Part shown: positions 23,097 to 31,205 of the stretch, piece after piece
Position numbering within the stretch: the stretch's first letter is position 1
Layout: every line of letters begins with the position of its first letter
Assembly (NCBI GenBank): GCA_026984055.1
Contig: JALSSX010000285.1
Location: 1-32,424 of the forward strand
From: Sedimenticola sp.
GTDB lineage: Bacteria > Pseudomonadota > Gammaproteobacteria > Chromatiales > Chromatiaceae
Length of the DNA: 32,424 nt
Direction of reading: 5' to 3'
The notes under the pieces: generated by a model
What the model saw: only the letters and a program-made list of their open reading frames with translations
What the model was told of the DNA's origin: nothing
Databases searched by the model: none
Translations under genes and position numbers: made by a program

Positions 23097-25871
23097 ATGG
23101 ATGACAAGGTGATTGATCTTCCCCAACAGGCTGCTTCGCGACATTGGGTGCGAAGTAGGTTGCCGATGCTTCCACTGTTCCTCGCGGCGGGCTTGCTGCT
23201 GCTCTGTGTATTGTTGACGGATGGGCTGGTTCAGTGGCTGGGTTTTGCCGCCGTGGGTGCTTTTGTTTCCGGCGCGGTGATTAGAAAAACGGCGGGCGAT
23301 ATCGGGTATCGCTTCGGTAGTAGCTTGCTGGCGGTGGCGGCATTTGTCTCAGGGTGGGTTTGGGTGCTGATGGCAAACGCGAGTTCATTGCCGACGAATG
23401 GGGCTTTCTGGGCGTCGCCGTTGCTGTTGTTCTTCCTCGCTGGCGCGTTTCTTCCGGTGCTACTGGCAATTTCCGCGCCACCGCGTATCGCGTTGTTTCA
23501 GTTGCTATTGCTGGCCGGACAGTTGTTCGGCATGCTCAAGTCTCTGTCCGTGATGATTGTGTCGGGTGCTTGGCCGTCGCCGCTCCTTCTGATGGTGCTG
23601 ACTTCGCATCTGCTGGCGTTTGTTCCGGGCGCGATGCTGAGACGCCGCTCCCTGGCGCTCGATGTGGTCGGTCGGGATCTGGTCCAGGTCCGCGAGGAGC
23701 TGGGGGAGGTTCGTGAAGCGCTGACGGATACGGCCCGCGCGCGTGATGCGGTGGAGCACGAGTTGGCGGTTACGCGTAACCAGGCCGAGATTGCCGACGT
23801 GGCGAAAACCGAGTTTCTCGCTACCATCAGCCACGAGATCAGAACACCGTTGAACGGCATTCTCCCTATTTTGGAGATGCTGCGGGATACCGAACTGAAA
23901 CAGGAGCAGCATCAGCATGTCGATACCGCGCTCAGTTCCTCGCGTCATCTGCTGCGAATCATCAATGACATACTGGATTTCTCCAAGATCGAGGCGGGTA
24001 AGCTCGAACTCGAGTCCATCAACCTGAATCTGCGTGATGTGATCCAGGCGGTTACTGCGCTGATGGCCAAGAGTGCTGAACGCAAGGGCCTGCGAATCTC
24101 GACCATCATCCAGGACGATGTGCCGTTGTTCGTGTCCGGTGACCCGATTCGGCTGCGTCAGATACTGATCAACTTGGTCGGCAATGCGATCAAGTTCACC
24201 AACAAAGGCGGCGTCAGCGTCGAGGTGATCAATCAACGCGCTGGACGACGTATCGTCGATCTGCTTTTTGTGGTGCGCGACACCGGTATCGGCATGTCGC
24301 CGGCAACGGCGCGCAAGCTGTTTCAATCCTTCTCCCAAGCAGATGCGTCGACAACCCGGAAACACGGCGGTTCGGGACTCGGGCTGGCGATCTGTAAACG
24401 CCTGGTCGAGTTGATGGGAGGCAGCATCGGGGTACGCTCGCAACAGGGCGTGGGTTCTTTGTTCTGGTTTCAGGTTCCGTTTCGGCGCACCTTGGAGATT
24501 AATGAGCATCGAACCAGCCTGAGCAATGCACGCGTGCTGGTGCTTTCCGAGGATGTCGCGCGGAAACGCCGACTGGATGACCTGCTTGGGCGCTGGGGAG
24601 TGATGAAGGCGATTGCACACAGCGCCGATGAGGCGGTGGCCAAGGTGACATCCTCGGCGCATCTCGGATTTTCCTGGGCCTACGAAGCGATTATTATCGA
24701 CATCCGCGCGCTGGATAGTGACGTGGTTGGGTTTATCCATGAACTGCGTCGCCTGACCGAGATGGATGACCTGAAGATCCTGTTGATCGGCGATCGGGTT
24801 CAGATTCAGTTGCCAGAGGACGCGGAGAGTTATGTCGAGATTCTCAGCGGAAAATGCAGCGATAAGGACATCAAGCAAGCACTGAATCATCTTCTTGGAG
24901 TCGGTCAGGCCGAGGCTGAGCAGACTTGGTGGAACGATGATGTACCCGAGCAGATGTTTTTCGAGGAGGAGTTGCTGGGGCTAGAGCAGACGCCCAGGCT
25001 TCCCGTTCAGGAATCCCCGGTTTCCGGTGCCGAAGGACACAAGGGATACCAAGGCCGGATTCTGGTTGCCGAAGATAATCCAGTGAATCTGACGGTCTTC
25101 CTCCACTTACTCAATAAGTTCGGCCTTGAGGTGGATGCGGCGGCCGATGGCGCCGAGGCGATAAAACAGATCGGTTCCAGATCCTATGACCTGGTGTTTA
25201 TGGATTGTCAAATGCCTGGCGTCGATGGCTACGAGGCGACCCGCATCGTGCGCGGACGGGAGCAGGAAGCGGGCGTCGAAGCCGGCGTGCCGATCATCGC
25301 GATGACGGCAAACGCCATGCCGGGTGATCGGGAACGCTGCTTGCACTGCGGGATGAACGATTACCTGTCCAAACCCGTCGACCGAAACAGCCTGCAACGT
25401 CTACTCGGCAGATGGCTGGACGAGCGCATCGTTCCGTCTGTTACGTCCGTCGAGGTGGAAACCTCCAAAGGCGAGTCAGCCATCGAACCGTCGGGTTCCG
25501 TGTCCATGCCGGCCTTGGATTCGGTGTTGGATGCCGATGTCATCGACGAGCTGCGGGACATCATGGAAAGCGAGTTTGCAGTGTTGTTGCGGCGCTATCT
25601 GGACACCGCGCCGGAGCAACTGGAGACGCTGGCGGCATTGTCGTTGAAGGCGCGTCTGGATGAAGTGTCGAAGATTGCGCATTCGTTGAAATCGAGTTGC
25701 GCGAACGTCGGCGCCATGCGGATGTCGGATCTGGCTCGCCAGATGGAAATGGCGGCAAAAGAGAACAACCAGATCACCTGTCTCGAATTGAATCGACGGT
25801 TGGATCAGGAGGCGCGACTGGTGGAGCACGCGCTGCGACGGCTACTTGAAACGGAACACGAATCATCCTGA
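23097..25871 (+). CDS. Hybrid sensor histidine kinase with two REC modules and Hpt
   Basis: This 924-aa inner-membrane kinase has about six transmembrane segments (27-181), a coiled coil, a HisKA domain with phospho-accepting H246 (ISHEIRTPLN), and an ATPase domain with N363, DTGIGM and GGSGLGLAI. A diverged REC-like domain follows (about 476-600), then a complete REC with D703 (FMDCQMPGVDGYEA) and KPVDR, and finally an Hpt domain with H862 (KIAHSLKSSCANVGA). This is a BarA/ArcB-like phosphorelay layout; the periplasmic loops are too short for a sensor domain, so sensing may be within the membrane. The frame is open back to 22794, but that part translates repeat elements. ATG 23097 or 23073 is the likely start, with no strong ribosome site. 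The divergent response regulator is the obvious partner. Confidence 0.88.
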   Translation: MDDKVIDLPQQAASRHWVRSRLPMLPLFLAAGLLLLCVLLTDGLVQWLGFAAVGAFVSGAVIRKTAGDIGYRFGSSLLAVAAFVSGWVWVLMANASSLPTNGAFWASPLLLFFLAGAFLPVLLAISAPPRIALFQLLLLAGQLFGMLKSLSVMIVSGAWPSPLLLMVLTSHLLAFVPGAMLRRRSLALDVVGRDLVQVREELGEVREALTDTARARDAVEHELAVTRNQAEIADVAKTEFLATISHEIRTPLNGILPILEMLRDTELKQEQHQHVDTALSSSRHLLRIINDILDFSKIEAGKLELESINLNLRDVIQAVTALMAKSAERKGLRISTIIQDDVPLFVSGDPIRLRQILINLVGNAIKFTNKGGVSVEVINQRAGRRIVDLLFVVRDTGIGMSPATARKLFQSFSQADASTTRKHGGSGLGLAICKRLVELMGGSIGVRSQQGVGSLFWFQVPFRRTLEINEHRTSLSNARVLVLSEDVARKRRLDDLLGRWGVMKAIAHSADEAVAKVTSSAHLGFSWAYEAIIIDIRALDSDVVGFIHELRRLTEMDDLKILLIGDRVQIQLPEDAESYVEILSGKCSDKDIKQALNHLLGVGQAEAEQTWWNDDVPEQMFFEEELLGLEQTPRLPVQESPVSGAEGHKGYQGRILVAEDNPVNLTVFLHLLNKFGLEVDAAADGAEAIKQIGSRSYDLVFMDCQMPGVDGYEATRIVRGREQEAGVEAGVPIIAMTANAMPGDRERCLHCGMNDYLSKPVDRNSLQRLLGRWLDERIVPSVTSVEVETSKGESAIEPSGSVSMPALDSVLDADVIDELRDIMESEFAVLLRRYLDTAPEQLETLAALSLKARLDEVSKIAHSLKSSCANVGAMRMSDLARQMEMAAKENNQITCLELNRRLDQEARLVEHALRRLLETEHESS

Positions 25872-25893
25872 CAGCCTTACCTTGGGGAGAGTT

Positions 25894-26325
25894 ATGTCCA
25901 CACAAGCCGAACCGAAAGCGATCAGCCCACGACAAGCGGCGGATATCCTTGCCCGGAATCCGCGCGCGATCCTGGTCGATGTGCGTTCCAGCATGGAATT
26001 CCTTTTCGTTGGCCACCCGGTCGGCGCCGTGCATGTCGCCTGGATAGACGAACCAGACTGGGACATCAATCCGGATTTCGTCGTCAAGGTGCGTAAATTG
26101 CTGCTTGGCGGGATTGCCCCGGAGCATACCGGATCGGATGCGATGGTCATACTGATCTGCCGTAGCGGTAAACGTTCGCACGAGGCGGGCAAGCTGTTGC
26201 TACAACATGGCATCGAGAACGTCTGCCATATCGACGAAGGATTCGAGGGTGAACTCGACGATGCTCATCAGCGCAGCAGTATCGGTGGCTGGCGGTATCA
26301 CGGTCTTCCCTGGGAGCAATGCTGA
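25894..26325 (+). CDS. Single-domain rhodanese-like sulfurtransferase
   Basis: This 143-aa protein without a signal peptide starts at ATG 25894 after a GGGGAGAG site. The rhodanese fold is complete: LVDVRSSMEF near residue 25 and the active-site loop C-R-S-G-K-R-S with catalytic cysteine near residue 89, followed by the usual GFEGELD ending. It should move sulfane sulfur in the cytoplasm. It begins 22 bp after the hybrid kinase gene, so it is probably in the same transcript. That is in keeping with a sulfur-related signal for the kinase, although this is inference. Confidence 0.9.
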   Translation: MSTQAEPKAISPRQAADILARNPRAILVDVRSSMEFLFVGHPVGAVHVAWIDEPDWDINPDFVVKVRKLLLGGIAPEHTGSDAMVILICRSGKRSHEAGKLLLQHGIENVCHIDEGFEGELDDAHQRSSIGGWRYHGLPWEQC

Positions 26326-26669
26326 CAAGGTCTGCTCGATGGCGGCCATACCTTGCAAATTCACCAAAACATGGAGCTTGGCTCCGTGGACTGTCATTCT
26401 TGTGTAAGCGTCCCTGGTACGTCTATCTGGCTCGCTGTCGCGACGGCTCCCTCTATGCTGGCATCACGACGGATCTTGAACGCCGCATCGAAGAACACAA
26501 CCACTCGTCCAAGGGTGCACGTTACACCCGCGCGCGCCGCCCGGTAACTCTAGCGTATTGGGAAATCTGCGGTGACCGCGCCGCGGCCAGTCGGCGCGAA
26601 CATGCCTTGAAGCAGCTCAGCCGGAAGGCCAAGCAATCCTTGGTCTCACGATATGAAGGTAATCTTTAA
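26319..26669 (+). CDS. GIY-YIG nuclease-superfamily protein
   Basis: The core starts near residue 31 (RPWYVYLARCRDGSLYAGIT), where the first motif appears as Y-V-Y and L-Y-A-G-I. It is followed by the arginine in DLERRIEEHN and the glutamate in SRREHALKQL, as in the small UPF0213/YhbQ group. The ORF of 116 aa begins at ATG 26319, seven bases inside the rhodanese stop. The first about 28 residues are unlike the family, so a later non-ATG start (TTG 26400 gives LCKRPWYVY) is possible. The substrate of this group is not known; DNA nuclease activity is an inference from the fold. Confidence 0.8.
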   Translation: MLTRSARWRPYLANSPKHGAWLRGLSFLCKRPWYVYLARCRDGSLYAGITTDLERRIEEHNHSSKGARYTRARRPVTLAYWEICGDRAAASRREHALKQLSRKAKQSLVSRYEGNL

Positions 26670-26690
26670 AAGTGGGAATTCATTCCCATC

Positions 26691-26847
26691 TTATGGCGGC
26701 GGCCAGTCGACTATCGGAATGATCCCGGATCTCTTTTGGCCTTGCCGGGAACGAAATGGCGTACACGCCAGCGACCATGATGGAAACATCATCTCGCTGG
26801 CAAGCGGCAGGGTACGTTCACGGTATATCGACTGGCCGTGACGATAA
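26691..26847. repeat. Family C element, copy 2
   Basis: This 157-bp element has 20-bp imperfect inverted ends: TTATGGCGGCGGCCAGTCGA at the left and, inverted, TTATCGTCACGGCCAGTCGA at the right. It shares the block CTTGCCGGGAACGAAATGGCG with copies at 22606 and 31873. It lies between the GIY-YIG gene and fmdB. Confidence 0.75.
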
Positions 26848-26873
26848 CCGACACATCACCGAATTCATCGTTA

Positions 26874-26900
26874 TTGATGAACTTTAGGATATGCTAAAAT
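26874..26900 (+). promoter_or_regulatory. Candidate promoter for the fmdB-like gene
   Basis: TTGATG (26874-26879) lies 15 bases before TAAAAT (26895-26900), which is preceded by TGC, so this could be an extended -10. It lies in an AT-rich island 46-72 bp upstream of the start codon. The spacing is short, so the -35 assignment is weak. Confidence 0.4.
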
Positions 26901-26945
26901 ATTCTGATTCTATTTCTATCATTGACTGAACGCGAAGAGGTTCCC

Positions 26946-27221
26946 ATGCCTATCTATGAATACCGTTGCGAGAATTGCGGCCACGAACTGGAAGCTATGC
27001 AGAAGATGGCCGACGAACCTTTGAAAGAGTGCCCGGAATGCGGCAAGCCAGCGCTGAAGAAGCTGATCTCGGCAGCGGGTTTCCGCTTGAAGGGGAGCGG
27101 CTGGTACGAGACCGACTTCAAGGGCGGCAAGAAAAAGAACGTCGCCGAAAGCGGTTCTTCGTCAGGGGACAAACCGGCTGCCGGCAAGGGTTGTGGCTCT
27201 GGTGGTTGTGGCTGCGGCTAG
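26946..27221 (+). CDS. FmdB-type zinc ribbon protein
   Basis: This 91-aa protein starts at ATG 26946 after an AGAGG site. MPIYEYRCENCGHELE and CPECGKPALKKLISAAGFRL are the hallmarks of the FmdB/CxxC_CxxC_SSSS regulatory domain: four cysteines (CENC and CPEC) bind zinc. The tail is Ser/Gly-rich and ends in GCGSGGCGCG, three further cysteines. The family is widespread and its function is not settled. It is nine bases upstream of the SQR-like gene, so the two are probably cotranscribed. Confidence 0.88.
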   Translation: MPIYEYRCENCGHELEAMQKMADEPLKECPECGKPALKKLISAAGFRLKGSGWYETDFKGGKKKNVAESGSSSGDKPAAGKGCGSGGCGCG

Positions 27222-27230
27222 GGAGGCGGC

Positions 27231-28358
27231 ATGGCTAAAATCACGATAATCGGTGCCGGCTTTGCCGCGTTGACCGCCATTCGGACATTGCGCGCCGCCG
27301 GCAAAAATGTCGAGATCACCCTGATCGCGCCGCAACCCCACATGATCTACCTGCCCAGCCTGATCTGGATCCCGTCCGGCCTGCGCCAGCCGGATGATCT
27401 GATCGTGCCGTTGGATAACTTCTTCGAACGCATGGACGTGCGTTTTCACCAGGGTCATGCCACCGGTCTGAAGGATGGCGGCAGAATCGTCGTCACCGAC
27501 AACGGTGACGTGGCCAACGATGGCCTGATCATCGCCAGTGGCGGACGTTTCCTGAAGAAGCTGGCGGGTATCGAGCATGCCATCACGCCCTGCGAGGGCA
27601 TCGACGCGGCGGTGCGGATTCGCGATCGTCTACGCGAACTGGATGGCGGTACCATCGCCGTGGGCTTTGCGGGTAACCCGAAAGAGCCAGCGGCGATGCG
27701 CGGTGGGCCGATGTTCGAATTTCTGTTCGGTATCGACAATCAGTTGCGCCGCGAGGGTCGCCGCGACAAGTTCAAGCTGACGTTCTTCACCCCTGCCGCG
27801 AAACCCGGCGCGCGGCTCGGCGAACGTGCCGTAGAGGGTCTGCTGGGCGAGATGGCGAAGCGCGATATCGGCACGCACCTGGGCCATAAAATGAAGGCCT
27901 TCACCGAAAACAGCGTGGTCACCGAAGGCGGCGAATTTGAAGCCGACATGATTTTGTTCATGCCCGGCATGACGGGCAATGAATGGTTCGACGCGACCGA
28001 TCTTCCGCGCTCGCCGGGCGGCCTGCTGAAGGCCAACACGTATTGCCAGGTGGAGAACCAGGACAAGGTCTATGTGGCGGGTGATTCTGGCAGCTTTCCG
28101 GGGCCGGAATGGATGCCGAAACAGGCACACATGGCCGACTTGCAGGCCGAGGCAGCGGCGAAGAATCTGCTTGCCGAACTCAATGGCGCGATGCCGACGG
28201 AAACCTTCAAGATCGAGCTGATCTGCATTGTCGACAACCTGAAGGGCGGCATGTTGGTTAAGCGCACGGACAAGGGCAGCACCATGCTGCCGTCGCTGGC
28301 GCCGCTGCATTGGGCGAAGCGAGGTTTCGAATGGTGGTATCTGCGTCAGTATCGCTGA
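27231..28358 (+). CDS. SQR-like flavoprotein lacking the usual catalytic cysteine
   Basis: This 375-aa FAD-dependent oxidoreductase related to sulfide:quinone reductase and type II NADH dehydrogenases starts at ATG 27231 after a GGGAGG site. It has an FAD-binding IIGAGFAALTAIR at the N-terminus, a second nucleotide-type fold near 140-190, and the FAD contact YVAGDSG near 281-287. In SQR the motif S-C-F-G-P-A-Y-E-F carries the active cysteine; here the equivalent is A-M-R157-G-G-P-M-F-E-F. Other cysteines are C121, C272 and C332 (LICIVDN, aligned with the last SQR cysteine). A C-terminal amphipathic stretch (LHWAKRGFEWWYLRQYR) suits membrane attachment. It may use C121 and C332 as in the less usual SQR types or act on another substrate. 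Cotranscribed with the zinc ribbon gene. Confidence 0.8.
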   Translation: MAKITIIGAGFAALTAIRTLRAAGKNVEITLIAPQPHMIYLPSLIWIPSGLRQPDDLIVPLDNFFERMDVRFHQGHATGLKDGGRIVVTDNGDVANDGLIIASGGRFLKKLAGIEHAITPCEGIDAAVRIRDRLRELDGGTIAVGFAGNPKEPAAMRGGPMFEFLFGIDNQLRREGRRDKFKLTFFTPAAKPGARLGERAVEGLLGEMAKRDIGTHLGHKMKAFTENSVVTEGGEFEADMILFMPGMTGNEWFDATDLPRSPGGLLKANTYCQVENQDKVYVAGDSGSFPGPEWMPKQAHMADLQAEAAAKNLLAELNGAMPTETFKIELICIVDNLKGGMLVKRTDKGSTMLPSLAPLHWAKRGFEWWYLRQYR

Positions 28359-28470
28359 TGCGCCGTTGAAAAATCTCGCGTTTGGCGAGCAGCGAGCATC
28401 GTTCCAGCGAGCGACGAATCTGGTATCCTTGGCGGTCATCCATTCATTATGAAACGGCAGGGTTACCTCG

Positions 28471-28767
28471 ATGAGCGACATTCAACTTTCCGGCGAGCTG
28501 ATGCACGATGTTCAGGATGCCGTGCGCAAGCACGCGCCGGATGCCGACATGGGCGAGGTCATGCAGTACCTCGCGGCGGTGATGGGTTATATGCTCGGCA
28601 ATCATACCAGCGATCTGGCGGTGAAGTCCGACTACATGGATCAACTCAACGGCTTCGCGCGCCAAGTCATGGAAGAATCCCACGAGCGCGTTCAGCAACA
28701 CCAACAAGCGGCCGCGCCAAAGCCTGCGTCCAATGACGCCTTCGGCTACTGGACGCCTTCTCGCTGA
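28471..28767 (+). CDS. Small helical protein of unknown function
   Basis: This 98-aa protein has no signal peptide or membrane segment. Residues 5-75 are predicted to be helical by eye (GELMHDVQDAVRKHAP, MQYLAAVMGYMLGNH, MDQLNGFARQVMEE), and the C-terminal part is Gln/Ala/Pro-rich, ending WTPSR. It is probably a cytoplasmic protein. I recognise no family. It starts 112 bp after the SQR-like gene and ends nine bases before the next gene, so it is likely to share a transcript with the following genes. Confidence 0.7.
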   Translation: MSDIQLSGELMHDVQDAVRKHAPDADMGEVMQYLAAVMGYMLGNHTSDLAVKSDYMDQLNGFARQVMEESHERVQQHQQAAAPKPASNDAFGYWTPSR

Positions 28768-28776
28768 TGCCATGCC

Positions 28777-29268
28777 ATGGCGATCTACGCGGCTGACAAA
28801 CTGATCGCGCAGGCGCGCGCGCTGGCCGCTGAATACCGGCGCGCCATGGGCAAACCCCTGCCTGGCGTCAGCAAGGAAGTGGCGGAATACGACGCCATGC
28901 AACTCCTCGAACTGGAGGTGCCGCCAGAGGGTGAGCACGGTTATGACGCCATCGATCCGGCGCGTGGTGGCAAGCGCATCCAGATCAAGAGCCGGATGCT
29001 GCCGGACGACGCCAGAACCAGTCCGCGCATCGGTCAGATCCGAATGGATCACGACTGGGACAGTGTTGTGCTGGTGCTGATGAACGAGGACTACGAGCCG
29101 ATCGAGATTCTTGAAGTCGACCGCGACGAGTTACTCGAATACCGGGACAAGTCCAGCTCCAGCCGGGCCAAGCGTGGCGCCTTGTCGGTTGCGCGTTTTC
29201 GCATCATCGGCCGTCTGCTGTGGACCGCCGAAAACGGCCGCGATGCCGATGGCTGGTCGAATCAGTGA
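28777..29268 (+). CDS. Uncharacterised protein with a possible PD-(D/E)XK-like core
   Basis: This 163-aa cytoplasmic protein has an N-terminal helix and then GYDAIDPARGGKRIQIKSR, in which Asp (57-60) and Q69-I-K71 are spaced like the catalytic core of restriction-type nucleases. GQIRMDHDWDSVVLVLMN and ILEVDRDELLEY follow. The pattern resembles the DUF6998-type group, but I am not certain of that name. A weak nuclease or DNA-binding role is possible; with Gln in place of Asp or Glu, activity is doubtful. Its stop overlaps the yoaA start (GTGA), so it is translationally coupled to the helicase. That makes a role in DNA repair worth testing. Confidence 0.75.
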   Translation: MAIYAADKLIAQARALAAEYRRAMGKPLPGVSKEVAEYDAMQLLELEVPPEGEHGYDAIDPARGGKRIQIKSRMLPDDARTSPRIGQIRMDHDWDSVVLVLMNEDYEPIEILEVDRDELLEYRDKSSSSRAKRGALSVARFRIIGRLLWTAENGRDADGWSNQ

Positions 29269-31205
29269 ACCTGGATGCCGACGAGGTTTTCGCGCCGGAC
29301 GGCCTGCTGTCCCGGCGGATTCCGGGTTACCAGTGGCGCGAACAGCAACAGCGCATGGCCGAGCGCATCGAATGCCTGCTCGATGAAGGCGGTATTCTGT
29401 GCTGCGAAGCTGGCACCGGCACCGGCAAGACCTTCGCCTACCTGGTGCCGACGTTATTGTCCGGCCAGAAGACATTGGTATCCACCGGCACCAAGAACCT
29501 CCAAGACCAACTCTTTCATCGCGACCTGCCGGTCATCCGCGAAGCGCTCGGCATTCCAGTCGCGGTGGCCTTGCTGAAGGGGAGGGGAAACTACCTATGC
29601 AAGCAGCGGCTGGCGCTGGCCGCTCATGACAGCCGCGCGCGCGGCCAGGAGATGGGCGATTGGTTGCACCGCGTCCGGAGATGGGCCAAGGCGACGAGTG
29701 ACGGTGACATCAATGAACTCAGCGGTGTGCCCGAGGACGCCGGCATCTGGCCATTGGTGACCTCGACCGCCGAGAACTGTCTCGGCCAGGAATGCCCGGA
29801 ATACACGGCATGCCATCTGGTCGAGGCGCGTAAGAAAGCCCAGGAAGCCGACCTGGTGGTCATCAACCATCATCTGTTGTGTGCTGATTTCTCCATCAAG
29901 GGCGAAGGTTTTGGCGAACTGCTGCCGGCGGCCGATTGCTACATCATCGATGAGGCCCATCAGTTGCCAGAGGTCGCGAGCAGCTTCTTCGGCACCACCA
30001 TCAGCTCGCGCCAGATGCTCGATCTGGTGCGTGATGCGGAGGCGGCTTATCACCTCGAAGCCGGGGATCTTCCCGGCCTGCTGGAACAGACCGAGGCGCT
30101 TGGCAAGGCATCGCGCGATCTGCGCTTGAGCTTTGGCCTTTCCAGCCGGCGGGCGGCCTGGGACGAACTGGAAAAAGAGCCTAGGGTCGGCGAAAGCCTG
30201 GAGAATCTGATCACCCAGTTGGATCTGCTCGGTGGCATGCTGGATGCGATCAAGGGGCGTGGCAAGGGGCTGGATAATGCCCTGGAACGCTGTCGCAAGC
30301 GGGTCGAGGAATTGAAGCTGCTGACCGCGCCGGTCTCGGAAGAGAATGTCCGGTGGTTCGAGACCACGATGCTGGGGTATCGGCTGAACAGCACGCCACT
30401 GGAGATATCCGATGTCTTTCGCCAGCATATGAATGCCGGCAAGACGACCTGGGTCTTCACCTCGGCGACTCTCGCGGTGGGCGATAGTTTCGGCCACTTC
30501 GAATCGCAACTTGGCATACAGGACGCCGCCAGCGAGAAATGGGACTCACCGTTCGACTATCCCCATCAAGCGTTATGGTTCGTGCCGCGCGGCATGCCGC
30601 CGCCACAAGACCCGCTGTTCAATCGTAAGGTCGCCGAATTGGCCATCGAACTCATCGAAGCCAGCGATGGACGTGCTTTCCTGCTTTATACCAGCCATCG
30701 GGCATTGAAAGAAGCCTCGATGTTCCTCGAAGGCAAGATCGATCATCCGATGCTGGTGCAGGGTACCCTGCCGAAGGCCGAGCTGTTGGAGCGGTTTCGC
30801 GACCAAGGCAACGCCGTGTTGCTGGGTACCGCGAGCTTCTGGGAGGGTGTCGATGTGCGCGGGGATGCCCTGTCTCTGGTGATCATCGACAAGCTACCGT
30901 TCGCCTCGCCCGGTGATCCGGTGATGCAAGCGCGTCTGGACGCGATGCGCAAGAGCGGCGGCAACCCGTTCATGCAGTATCAGGTGCCACAGGCAGTGAT
31001 TGCGCTGAAACAAGGCGCCGGGCGGCTGATTCGGGATACCAGCGATTACGGCGTGTTGACCATCTGCGATCCGCGCCTGCTCGGCAAGCCCTATGGTCAC
31101 GTTTTTCTGAACAGCATGCCGGACATGGCGCGTACGCGGAAACTCGAGGATGTCATCCATTTCTTCGATTCCCTGAGAAAGACAGATGAAGCTGCTGGCG
31201 CTTGA
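29265..31205 (+). CDS. yoaA: YoaA/DinG-family iron-sulfur DNA helicase
   Basis: This 646-aa superfamily 2 helicase of the XPD-like group has Walker A EAGTGTGKT near residue 50. Cysteines of the iron-sulfur domain (NYLCKQR, then ENCLGQEC and EYTAC) are followed by the DEAH box (YIIDEAHQL) and motif VI (QGAGRLIRDTSDYG) near the C-terminus. It unwinds DNA 5' to 3' and helps repair replication damage. The GTG at 29265 overlaps the previous stop by four bases and is preferred to GTG 29220. The adjacent tsaB matches the yoaA-tsaB pairing of gammaproteobacteria, which supports YoaA over DinG. The stop overlaps tsaB by 20 bp. Confidence 0.92.
   Translation: MNLDADEVFAPDGLLSRRIPGYQWREQQQRMAERIECLLDEGGILCCEAGTGTGKTFAYLVPTLLSGQKTLVSTGTKNLQDQLFHRDLPVIREALGIPVAVALLKGRGNYLCKQRLALAAHDSRARGQEMGDWLHRVRRWAKATSDGDINELSGVPEDAGIWPLVTSTAENCLGQECPEYTACHLVEARKKAQEADLVVINHHLLCADFSIKGEGFGELLPAADCYIIDEAHQLPEVASSFFGTTISSRQMLDLVRDAEAAYHLEAGDLPGLLEQTEALGKASRDLRLSFGLSSRRAAWDELEKEPRVGESLENLITQLDLLGGMLDAIKGRGKGLDNALERCRKRVEELKLLTAPVSEENVRWFETTMLGYRLNSTPLEISDVFRQHMNAGKTTWVFTSATLAVGDSFGHFESQLGIQDAASEKWDSPFDYPHQALWFVPRGMPPPQDPLFNRKVAELAIELIEASDGRAFLLYTSHRALKEASMFLEGKIDHPMLVQGTLPKAELLERFRDQGNAVLLGTASFWEGVDVRGDALSLVIIDKLPFASPGDPVMQARLDAMRKSGGNPFMQYQVPQAVIALKQGAGRLIRDTSDYGVLTICDPRLLGKPYGHVFLNSMPDMARTRKLEDVIHFFDSLRKTDEAAGA

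Noticed and set aside
23505-24890. 461-aa minus-strand open frame
   Set aside because: It is opposite the kinase core domains, which are unmistakable on the plus strand.
27231-28358. Canonical sulfide:quinone reductase
   Set aside because: The central catalytic cysteine is replaced by arginine, so the plain name would overstate the evidence.
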